Source: Cardiocondyla obscurior
Lineage: Eukaryota; Arthropoda; Insecta; Hymenoptera; Formicidae
Reading direction: 5' to 3'
Length of the DNA: 64,000 nucleotides
NCBI RefSeq assembly: GCF_019399895.1
Contig: NC_091866.1
Location: forward strand, 7,693,308 to 7,757,307
The notes under the pieces were generated by a model. It was not told the DNA's origin, did no database searches, and saw only the letters and a program-made list of their open reading frames with translations. Positions 55,534 through 64,000 of the stretch are shown one piece after another. The position numbers and the translations under genes were made by a program. Every line of letters starts with the position of its first letter. Position 1 is the first letter of the stretch.

Positions 55534-56623
55534 GGCTACGCATGCGGCGAAGAGGAGGCGATCCCGTCAGGAGGATCCTGCTTCGTCTGAGGCGGTGGCG
55601 TTTGAGTCGCTCCGTCAGGAGATGCGTGAGCTGCGGGTCGAGCAGGAGCAGTGGGAGGAGAGTCTGCGGGCCGAGATTCGTCTGCGTGATGATGCGATCA
55701 CAAGGATGCAGAGCCGAATCCTGCAGCTAAGTCCCTCCAATAATTTTTCGCGCGTCTCCGGTGTTCTTCCGGCGGAGGGGGGCGCGAGTTTCGTTCCGGA
55801 TGTCCCTCCGGTTGAGGGTGACGCGCGTTCCGTGTCTGGGTTGAATTTAAAATTAGATACGTATGACGGTTCCGTTCCATTGCGGGAGTTTTTCTCCCAA
55901 TTTGATTTGATCGCTCGGGCAAAGCAGTGGGGACAGGAGGCGAGAACTGTTGCCCTTGTTTCTTGCCTTCGGGGCAGAGCGCGTTCGGTTCTCTGTACTT
56001 TTCAGGATTCCGAGGGCATGGGCTACGCGGAGCTTAGAGCAAAGCTCGAGTTGTGTTTCGGGGAACCGCGGTCTTCTCAAAATTATTATTCTTTTTTTAC
56101 AAATCGGAGACAGAAGGAAGGGGAGGATTTTGGTTCTTTTGGGACGGAATTAGAGCGGTTATCTCAGTTAGCTTATCCTGAATGTCCCTATGAAGTACGG
56201 GACAAGATCGCTTGTGCACAGTTTATTTCTGCGTTGTTAGATGGTAGGGTTAGGAGAACGCTGCAATTAGAAGGGATCTCTTCACTTAAAAAGGCGATCG
56301 AGAGATCGAAAATAATCAAGACGATTTTCGGGGAATCTTTCGATAGGAGAGCGTCAGGTTTTCAGGGGCGCGCGAGTTCTTTTAGAAATTTTAATTCTTT
56401 TCGTTCGGAAAAGTCCAGGGGGGACGTTAGGGAAAATGAAGGAAAGGGGGAAAGTTCGGTGAATCCTAGGAAGTATAAAGGGAATAAGTTTTCTCGGGAG
56501 ACGAAGGGGGGGGAGGGGCTCGGGGAGAGTGTTGGCTTTGTGGGAAGCCAGGACACTTCCAGAATCAGTGCCCTACCCGTAAGGAAAACTCGGAATAGTC
56601 GACCTCTTCGGGGGGTCGGCTAA
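55532..56623 (+). pseudogene. gag: Gag of the deleted gypsy element, frameshifted before its zinc knuckle
   Basis: 363 codons from ATG 55532. A basic N-terminus (AAKRRRSRQED) is followed by a coiled-coil-like stretch (RQEMRELRVEQEQWEESLR) and a Ty3/gypsy capsid core (LKLDTYDGSVPLREFFSQFD; FGEPRSSQNYYSFFTNRRQK; LSQLAYPECP). A CCHC knuckle (CWLCGKPGHFQNQC) lies at 56530-56571 but in another frame. The frame is lost just upstream, most simply in the eight-G run near 56506. The out-of-frame tail to 56623 is therefore artefactual. Confidence 0.85.
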
Positions 56624-57346
56624 AGTAAAGGGGGCCCCGAGAAAGTTATTTTCCAGAAGAATCGGCTATTCTTCACGTGATTTTTGTTTCGCAGGAAAGA
56701 TTAATGGTAGGAAATGTAATTTCAGGGTTGACACGAGCTCTGATATTACTATTTTGAGTTCTAGGTTTTTCGGAAAGGGGAATTTAGGTTTACAATCGCT
56801 TAGAGAGGGGCTAAGATTTCGATATCCTACAGGGGAAGATGTTTCTATTAGAGGAGAAGCTAAAGTTTCTATAGAGATAGGGAAGTTTGCTCTTGAAATG
56901 AACATGTTTGTAGCGGAGATTTCGGATGATTGCCTTCTCGGGGCGGATTTTCTAAGGAAGGTTGGTTTTTCCAAAATTTTTGATGAAGCTTTTAGTTCTT
57001 GTCGGAATTCTTTGAGGGTGGCCAGAATCAAACAGACTTCCGGGGTGAATTCTTCTTTTCCTCGGAAGCTTTTTGAAGAAAGCTTAAAAGAATTAAATGA
57101 TAAGCAGAAGAATGTAGTTTCTTTATTCTTTAGAGAATTCCAGGGAACATTTTCGGAGGAAATAGTGGCAGGGAATTGCGAATTAGTGAAACATAAGATT
57201 GATGTAGCGGACGCTCTTCCGATTAGACAGGTTCCTCGTCGGATTTCTTTTCGAATGAGGGATGAGGTTGATGGAATTATTGAAGATATGAAAAACCGTG
57301 GGGTAATTGAAGAGTCGCAAAGTCCTTGGGTTTCTCCAGCAGGCAG
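56624..57346 (+). pseudogene. pol: Pol remnant: protease and start of RT
   Basis: Protease FRVDTSSDITIL (DTS instead of DTG) near 56726, flap/linker homologous to gypsy A, and the RT N-terminus (VPRRISFRMRDEVDGI; VIEESQSPWVSPA) ending at the deletion junction 57346/57347. It aligns along its length with 5920-6570 of gypsy A. Confidence 0.88.
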
Positions 57347-57638
57347 TGTTACGCCCGGTATACGGAGCAGCATGAAGCCGCTCCGGCTCGCTCCGAGGTT
57401 TCGGTTCCCCGTTGCTAGGGGAACGAAGATTATTTATTGGTTAAGAAATGACGGTTCTGCCCGTGACTCAATTCGGTGCGGATGTCCCTGTATTTGGTTA
57501 AGTCCGATTAAACCTTTACCGTTCCTTTTTCTAAACCCGTCTTCTTTCTTTCGCGGAGCTCAGGCGCCGCGAGTTTGAGTGAGTGAGTGAAAGAGACGCG
57601 AACGCGGAGACGTTCACCGACCCGTTCCCGGCGTAACA
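57347..57638 (+). repeat. 3' LTR of the deleted gypsy element
   Basis: 292 bp; near-identical to the 5' LTR, with a small insertion in the GAAGCCGCTCCGGCT region. Confidence 0.95.
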
Positions 57639-58111
57639 ATATTAATAAAATTATATAAATCCAAATAATTATAAGCAAATAAATAATTATATTTTTATTT
57701 AAATAAATTTTTACGTTTTTTTTTAAATATGTAAAATACATTTAATTATAAAATAAACATTTAACTTTATTAACTTTTAACATTAACATTTAACATTTAA
57801 CTTTATTAACTTTTTTTTAAACATTTTTTTAACATAACATTTTTATAAAAATAATATATTTATAATTAAAAAAGCACATCATAAAGAAAAATTTAAATTA
57901 ACATGAAAAATAAACGAAAACGAAAACTAAACGTAAAAAACTAAAAATTAACAATAATAAAAATATAACTGTAATAAGTGCAGCGGATGGCTTTTATTGT
58001 GTAAACCCTTTCATACAACATTTATACAACATTTAATTTCCTATCATTCAAATAATTAACCAGTCATTCCGAGAGTTGTCCTTCATCACATTCAAACATC
58101 ATGCAAAATAA

Positions 58112-60631
58112 TTAGTATCTCGTAGCACTTCCATTTGCTTTTATCACTGCATTCAACCTTCGGGGCATAGATGCAACCAAATTTTGAAACAACTTGAAAC
58201 GACCGTAATTCTTGGCCGCGAATATCGGGCCGGCCGGAGTGCCCGGATGTGCTCGCCGGGCGAACAGGATTCGCGAGAGAATAGATAGGTCCGAAAATAC
58301 ACGAGACGTGGTTTTAACGATTAATTGATGGTTTATTCAATTAATGAAAACAATTTACAATAAAGCCAAATGTGACGAACGCGTGGTTGAGACGTCGCCG
58401 GACAGAACACGAATATAATAGAACGCTTACGGTAACGCGGTAATTGACGCGTGTATGCGCCGGATCGGTACGGCGGTGATCGATACGCGGATCTATGACG
58501 GGCGGGCCGTTACAAGTTTTCGGCAACCGCCTAGACAACGCCCTAACGGATCGCGGGGCTAGCGGCGCGAATATTCCCCAGTGTCGCGGGCCTGGGCGGG
58601 GCCTGATCGATGCACGCGACGCGGGACGCGGTGGTCGAACTAATTTGTATATCGCAACGCGAATGCGGTTTTCGGATATCATGGAGGACGGAGCACCTGT
58701 TCGGTGTTGCAGTAGCCGAGAGTACTCGGCCGAGTCGGAGAGCTCTCCACCCCGGGTTTGTGCAACGGTGCGAAAGGATATTTCGCCTTGGCAAACCGAC
58801 TGTAGATCCGAGATCGAGATCACTCGAAGGAGGCGAAGTGCGCTTCACCCCACGAGCCGGTCTTACGAGTCTAGAATTGCGTTTGGCTGTTAGGAAGATT
58901 CCTATGCAGTGCAAGCGTCAGGAGTGCCTGACCGAGGCGGAGTTTGCTCCACCTCGTTGTTCTGCTTGCTCCAGGAGTCGGTCGGTTCGGATGTTCGCTG
59001 TGAGGCGAACGGAACGAGAACGGTGCGCGACTTTTCCGAATTCGCCTTTTTATCTGGAAAAGGCGACGTCCGGGGGTATCCTGGTACGTGGCGCCGGCCG
59101 CGGTATTCCGCGGTACCGTGCGCGTCGCGCTCGTTCGGACGAGCTCGGGGCCGCTCGTGTAAGTCCGTTCCGCGGGACTTTGCGCGTTACGCGGTACTTG
59201 TACAATTCACATACTCGCGCCGATGATCGGTTTCTTCGGGAGCCCCCGCGCTCCCCTTCCTGTCCGAGAGGATGGTCGTCTCGGCCTCCGGTGGTTCTTC
59301 TCCGGGAACGATGCTTTTCCCGGGGGCATCGTTACAAACTCATGTCTTGCGCGCAGATTCTCCCATTGAGTTATTATATGTTGAGCTAATAATTCGCGAT
59401 TTCGCGGGACCTGAGGGTTCCATTCTTGCACCATAATGCCCCAAAGGTTTTCAATTACATTCATATCCGGAGATTTGGCTGGCCAGTTCAACGTCTTAAT
59501 GTTGGGTTGTGTAGCCAGCCACTCCTGGACAACTCTCGCTCGATGCACTCCTGAGTTGTCTTGAACGAAATTCACAAAAGGTACGTCGGGAAATGTTTCT
59601 GCAACGAATGGCATCATTACATTCGATAATATGCGGATGTATTCTTCGCTGTTCATGTGTGGTGTCGTCTGCACTAACGGACCAGGACCCAGCGAAGTCA
59701 TACATCCCCAAAATCCTAATGTAATGCGCCCACATCGTTGCCGAAAACGAATATTTTTCTCGACGTACCTTTCTCCTCTCGTTCTCCACAACGTCACTCT
59801 TCCACTCTCATCCGTACTAAATACTTTTTTGTCCGAAAAAATTGTGACGTTCCACTCATCATTTCATACTAAATGTTCGAGTGCAAAAGCCATCCGCTGC
59901 TCCTTATGATGTGCCAATAACATTTCTTTCTGCGCCGGTATATGATGGAATATCCCATTTTCCTGCCATCGCCGACGAATAGTGCGCGCAGAACAATTTA
60001 ATGCAAATGTAGCTTTTACCTGTAATATATAAAAATTAATAACTTTTTGCTAAGCAAAAAGAATATTTGAAGTATTAAACTAGCTTAAGAATTAAGTTTA
60101 AAAACTTTTTTTTTATATCCATGAAAAGATAAAAAATCGAAATTGTAATATATTTAAATAATTCCTTATTAATGTTATTATTAATACATACTTGACTTGA
60201 TGATTGAAAATTATTTAGACGAATTTCTTCTACTATTAAATTCTCCTCTGCATCTGTTGTGCATTTAGGCCAACCGGGTATTGGTCTCGGATTTACGTGC
60301 CCATAAATTTCTTTTTGCTTTAAAATTCTATATACAGTCGTTCTCTGAAAAAATTGCAGATTATTTAATCAACAGAAACTCTTTTTATTAAAAAATTTTT
60401 TTATTTAAACAGAAAATAAAAAAATAATAACAAATAAAAATAAAATTAATATTTTTTATTATAATATAAACAATTTTTTTTTCTTACTTAACCATAAAAA
60501 AATTTAATTTCTATTATTATTGAAGAACTTACATTTACATTACACATCTCAGATATTTTGCTCATATTGTAGCCCGTATCGTTATATGCAATAATTTCCC
60601 CTCGTACTTCTTGAGAAGTGGGTGCTGGCAT
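58112..60631 (-). pseudogene. Tc1-like DD35E transposase, three exons, one stop, split by an LTR
   Basis: Exon 1 60631-60533 (ATG; SQEVRGEIIAYNDTGYN; helix-turn-helix start) ends at GT; exon 2 60344-60192 (RTTVYRILKQKE; PRPIPGWPKC) follows an AG and ends at GT; exon 3 starts at 60019. Removing the solo LTR and one AACT copy lets exon 3 continue to TAA at 58112, about 337 aa in all, the usual Tc1 size. Catalytic residues: D in TIFSD, D in VQDNSGVH and E in NVIENLWG, with 35 residues between the last two. The C-terminus is NLVASMPRRLNAVIKANG. One nonsense TGA (59866-59864) sits where Trp is expected. Single point damage plus the LTR suggest a fairly recent element. Confidence 0.88.
58195..59336. 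repeat. 1,142-bp solo LTR inside the Tc1 transposase
   Basis: Plus-strand ends TGAAACGA and TCGTTACA (8-bp imperfect inverted termini), flanked by AACT on both sides (58191-58194 and 59337-59340). GC-rich with several long but featureless ORFs on both strands (for example 58610-59389 and 58341-58823), which I regard as non-genes. A 4-bp duplication fits the Ty3/gypsy group. No internal region or second copy in the window; transcription direction unknown. Confidence 0.75.
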
Positions 60632-60749
60632 TTTTTTATTATTTATTATAATATTAATAAATTAATTTGTTATTTTTATTACAATATAATAAATCAATAT
60701 GTTATTTTATATAATGTCTTTTTTTCTTTTTTGTTTTTTCTCAACTGTG

Positions 60750-61484
60750 TTCTTAAAAAACGATGAGAATGTTATTGCTTATAGTAATTCGGACTTCGAT
60801 ATGACCGAAATATCTGACAATGAGCTGTGTAATGTAAATGTAAGTTCTTCATTAATAATAGTAATTAAATTTTTTTATGTTTAAGTAAGAAAAAAAAATT
60901 GTTTATGTTATATTAAAACATATTAATTAAATTTTTATTTGTTATTATTTTTTTATTTTCTATTTAGTTAAAAAGATTTTTTAATAAAAAGAATTTTTGT
61001 TGATTAAATAATCTGCAATTTTTTTAGAAAACAACTGTATATAAAATTTTGAAGCAAAATGCACAACAGATGCAGAAGAAAATACAATTGTAAAAGAAAT
61101 TTCGATTTTTTATCTTTTGATTGATATAAAAAAGGAGTTTTTAAACTTAATTCTTAAGCTAGTTTGATATTTCAAATATTCTTCTTGCTTAGCAAAAAGT
61201 TTATATATTACAAGTAAAAGCTATACTTGAAACTAAATTGTTCGGCGCGCACCATATGTCGGCAACGGCAAGAAAATGGAATATTCTATCATAAATCAGC
61301 AGAAAGAGAGTTGTTAACGACACATTATAATTAATTAGCAGCGGATGGCTTTCGCATTTAAACATGTAGTATAAAATGAATGAGTGGAATGTTATTTTTT
61401 GGACGGAAAAGTGTTTAATACGGATAAGAGTGGAATTAAATGTTGTATGAAAGAGTTTGTGCAATAAAAGCCATCTGTTGCACT
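60750..61484 (+). pseudogene. Second, diverged Tc1 transposase copy in inverted orientation
   Basis: Exon 1 homology (ENVIAYSNSDF...ELCNVN then GTAAGTT at 60841), exon 2 homology after TTTTTTTAG (KTTVYKILKQ, with an internal deletion) and exon 3 fragments (CSARTICRQRQENGIFYH-like, AADGFRI-like, with stops), ending in the terminal repeat at 61484. The exon-intron order equals that of the minus-strand copy. Strongly decayed. Confidence 0.75.
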
Positions 61485-61590
61485 TATAATTATATTTTTC
61501 AATTAAATTCCATTGCTATTAGTTATATATGTTATAATATTTCTTAAATATTTTTTTATGTTATTATATTTTTTTATTATTCTTTTTCGT

Positions 61591-61895
61591 TAAATTAATA
61601 AATAAAGTTTAATGTTTCATTAATAATAAAGTAAATTTTACAAGAAACGTAAAAATTTATTTAACTATATTGAGAAAATTATTTGTTTACTTACAATTAT
61701 TTGCATTTACGCAATGTAATGAGCTTTTATATTTGTCATTTTAATTTATACTACATCGCGTATATGCACATTAAACAGATTTACATCTAATCATTGCACA
61801 TGAGCAAAAGTAGCGGTTCTCAGTCTGTTTCTAGAATCGTGTTCCTAACTTCGTAACTGTTGCAACCTTTCTGACCACGACCGTACATTTCTCGC
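61591..61895 (+). repeat. Dispersed repeat family X, copy 3
   Basis: Same order of landmarks as 42322-42649 (AAGAAACGTAAAAATTT, CATTAAACAG, GCAAAAGTAGCGGTTC) and ends CCACGACCGTACA. About 80% similar by eye. Confidence 0.75.
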
Positions 61896-61991
61896 GCATG
61901 TGCAGTATAAGGTTCAGGCATGCGCAATCACTGATGTTTTTATATACTAAGGAACCGTATTTAGAACGTGTATTATAAAACGTGTATTATA

Positions 61992-63631
61992 CAGGGTGTT
62001 TTGTAAGTCGAGGTCAATCGCTCGGGAAATAAATAAGGAACCAAAAACAAGAAAAAAAGTTAATATAAATATAGGTACAAAAATGCGTTGTTTCCAAGTT
62101 ATCGCCAGTTTTAAGTCGCGCGCGCGCACGCGTGTGTATGGATCTAAAAATTATGTAAGGTGTTCGAAATGACCTCCTTATTGTAAGGGGGGTTTGGGAG
62201 GAGGAACTAATACTCAAAAATGCCTTCTTTCGTAACTTAAGAATTTTACTTTGATTTATGATCAGGATGGCTGTCGCGCGCGAAGAAATAGAGACTGCGA
62301 AGACTCGGAAGAGACTGATTCGTTCGGAACGAGCTCTCTTATATATCGTCTTTGTTCGGCTAAGTCCGAAAATTATCGTGAAAGCTCGAAACGTATCGAC
62401 AAAGCCCGGAACGGGTTCAAAAAGCCGACAGAAAACTTAAACGATCGCGTTATCACGACCGCAATCGGTATCGACGAGTTCGGCTTCGTTTGGCGGTTTA
62501 ATCAAATGTACGGCGGCTTACTTTAGAGGGAAACGGCGCAAGAGGCCTGTGCTTTGACGCAAAACAAAAAATACCGCTATATTATGCATTAATGCATGTT
62601 CTAAGCCTTCTTTCTAAGGAGCCCCGTACTCTTTGTAGCACTTCGGGATTTTTTCTAATATTTCCAAATCCATTAGTTATTTTTTGTTTAAGTTCATGAA
62701 CGTTATTAACTGGCCGTTTATAAACAAAGAATTTCACATAACCCCAAAGATAGAAATCACACGGATTGAGATCGGGTGACCTAGGAGGCCAGCGTACAGG
62801 TCCTCCACGCTCTATCCATCGTCGACCGAATTTGCGTTCCAATTTTTGTCTAGCAAACAAACTGAAATGTGCAGGTGCTTTATCGTGCATAAATCACATA
62901 TTATGTCGTATGTTCAAAGGGACGTCTTCAAGAAGTATATCTCATCTGCTTTTAAGAAATTCGACATAAGTTTTTCCATTTAATCTGTTTTCAAAAAAAT
63001 GTGGTCCAACAAGTGAATTGTTAATTATTCCTCTCCAAACCAAACAACTGAACTGTAGTTGATGTTTTTTTTCAACAATTGTATGGGGATTTGCTTCCAT
63101 CCATTTATGTGTATAATGAAAATTTGTAATACCGTCTTTATCAAATGCTGCTTCATCTGTAAAAAGAATTATTTCACTAGAATTAGGCATTTGTTCTAAT
63201 TTATTCACGAACCATTGACAGAAATTGATACGTGGACCATAATCGTTTTCAGTCAATCCTTGAACACGTTGTACATGATAGGGATACAAGTAATTTTTGT
63301 TAAGAAATCTCCATATTGTAGTTGTTGGCAAACCTAATACTCCTGAGATGCTTCTGATACTAGTAGAAGGGTCAACCCGGAATGCGTTCAAAATTCTTTC
63401 TTTTGTGTTAGCGTTGATTTGAGGCCTACCCTCTTTTTGACGCTGTGTTAACTGCCCAGTTTCTCGCAACGTTCTATCAATATTTTGAAAAGAGCGTCGG
63501 TTCGGTGCGTATCGCCGAGAAAATTTTTCGACATACAACCTTCTTGCTTCTGTAGCATTACCTTGAGTGAGATCATACATTAAATGCATGTCAACTAATT
63601 CGGTAACGGTTAAACGATCCATTACAGACAA
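61992..63631 (-). mobile_element. Mariner-like DD41D transposon, right end not found
   Basis: Left end CAGGGTGTTTTGTAAGTCG preceded by TA. The transposase is on the minus strand. I did not find the matching CACCCTG end up to 64000, so the element is truncated or its right end has diverged. The span 61992-62581 is a noncoding 3' region with a short CG-repeat at about 62117. Confidence 0.65.
62582..63631 (-). pseudogene. DD41D mariner-type transposase with two TGA stops
   Basis: One continuous frame from ATG 63631 to TAA 62582, broken only by two TGA codons near 62950 and 62895. The N-terminal helix-turn-helix region (TVTELVDMHLMYDLTQGNATEARRL shortened here to its motif pattern; IRSISGVLGLPTTTIWRFL) precedes the catalytic residues: D in LFTDEAAFDKDG, D in MHDKAPAHFS and D in SPDLNPCDFYLWG. 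There are 41 residues between the last two, the DD41D spacing of the rosa-like group. The length is about 349 aa. The second TGA is at a position where Trp would fit. Otherwise well preserved. Confidence 0.88.
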
Positions 63632-63957
63632 TTAAATTTTTATTTTAACAAACTTTCTTTCTTCGTGAACGAACTCTGATTGTAAAGCGATAGAACTTTA
63701 CTTAAATTTCTTTTGTTGTGGCTGATAAATACAATGTGCTCATGTTCCTAGTCAAACAATCAATATCTAAGCGCTTGTTCGAGTTCACGAGGTATTGTAC
63801 GAGATTTATTATGATTTCTTGCTCGTGCCGCAAGCTTCCTTTGTACAACCACTGTTGGCAATATTATTCCTCGGCGATCTTGGATTCCACGGCTTCTTGT
63901 CTGTGCATAAGGTAAATGAGTTGTAGTTGATTATTGTGCAAGTGTTGCTGTTATATT
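63632..63957. other. Spacer, no gene seen
   Basis: About 326 bp between the transposase start and the fold-back end; no ORF or repeat recognised. Confidence 0.6.
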
Positions 63958-64000
63958 GTACACGGACCACCAGAAATAGCGTTCGGCGGTACGCTAGTCT
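63958..64000 (+). repeat. End of a second copy of the 54031-54786 fold-back family
   Basis: GTACACGGACCACCAGAAAT... continues to the window edge and matches 54031-54073 with few differences. Confidence 0.85.

Larger units (their letters stand above)
55223..57638 (+). mobile_element. Internally deleted gypsy element of the TGTTACGCCC family
   Basis: 2,416 bp with a 290-bp 5' LTR (55223-55512) and a 292-bp 3' LTR (57347-57638), flanked by ATAT on both sides. It contains gag and the start of pol. The sequence jumps from the first RT block (SQSPWVSPAG) directly to the 3' LTR, so most of RT, RNase H and integrase is deleted. It can be packaged only in trans, if at all. Confidence 0.95.
55026..57770 (-). 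repeat. Dispersed repeat family X, copy 2, split by a gypsy element
   Basis: The reverse complement of 42322-42649. The body at 55026-55222 continues at 57643 after the element inserted at an ATAT site. TGTACGGTCGTGGTCA, the family terminus, also occurs 74 bp upstream at about 54952. Confidence 0.8.
57977..61484. mobile_element. Tc1-like transposon as a head-to-head inverted dimer
   Basis: The outer ends are inverted: AGTGCAGCGGATGGCTTTTA (57977) and its near complement ending at 61484, both flanked by TA. A minus-strand copy (57977-60640) and a shorter plus-strand copy (about 60690-61484) meet near 60690 without terminal repeats at the junction. Exon and intron sequences of both copies are recognisable, so the region 59820-61480 is a large imperfect palindrome. 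A solo LTR (58195-59336) interrupts the minus-strand copy. Confidence 0.85.

Noticed and set aside
58610..59389. 259-aa ORF and other long ORFs in the GC-rich 58.2-59.3 kb block
   Set aside because: The block is a solo LTR with clean ends and target duplication; the ORFs show no domain or motif and overlap on both strands.
1..64000. CRISPR arrays, operons, tRNA or rRNA genes
   Set aside because: No evenly spaced repeat-spacer array, no bacterial-style gene clusters and no cloverleaf or rRNA landmarks were seen; tRNA-like strings are only primer-binding sites.

Overview
The window looks like a transposon-dense stretch of an arthropod, most likely insect, nuclear genome. It holds no recognisable host gene, rRNA, tRNA, operon or CRISPR array. 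The evidence is the set of element families: BEL/Pao and Ty3/gypsy LTR retrotransposons, a gypsy-type element with an env gene, a P-element with a THAP transposase, Tc1/mariner elements with introns or DD41D catalysis, PIF/Harbinger, LINE and MITE remnants. AT-rich spacers, (TA)n microsatellites and GT-AG introns agree with this. An ant or other hymenopteran is a plausible guess, but nothing here proves it.

Layout, left to right. 1-5.4 kb: a decayed Harbinger transposase, a 3.04-kb unclassified insertion (1375-4415) sitting in a (TA)n tract and carrying a proline-rich antisense ORF, a 530-bp fold-back MITE and a LINE 3' fragment. 5.4-8.5 kb: a gypsy element without gag (A), fused to the integrase end and 3' LTR of another gypsy element (D). 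8.5-32.5 kb: one minus-strand BEL/Pao element (BEL1, about 8.3 kb when insertions are removed) split by two later insertions. These are BEL2 (10656-17291, plus strand, TSD AGTTG) and a 9.0-kb env-bearing gypsy/errantivirus-like element (18399-27402, minus strand, TSD GGAC). 33.5-34.6 kb: a BEL integrase fragment. 34.9-35.2 kb: a solo gypsy LTR. 35.4-41.8 kb: a very young BEL element (BEL3) with LTRs that appear identical. 42.7-48.4 kb: a P-element with 180-bp terminal inverted repeats and a two-exon transposase. 48.8-53.2 kb: a nearly full gypsy gag-pol (C) whose gag starts with a SAP-like domain. 53.3-57.6 kb: a solo errantivirus LTR, a fold-back repeat and an internally deleted gypsy element. 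58-64 kb: an inverted dimer of a DD35E Tc1-like transposon with a 1.14-kb solo LTR inside it, then a DD41D mariner-like transposase with two nonsense codons.

Retroelements supply gag (particle), protease, reverse transcriptase, RNase H and integrase; the errantivirus-like element adds an envelope protein. In most copies I can locate the exact lesion (stop codon, frameshift, deletion or nested insertion). The most unusual item is a plus-strand ORF at 21002-21505, antisense to the env-bearing element between pol and env. It encodes a hydrophobic N-terminus followed by four evenly spaced Cys/His pairs, like a cross-brace zinc module. The P-element, with a readable empty site and a THAP domain split by an intron, is the best-preserved DNA transposon.
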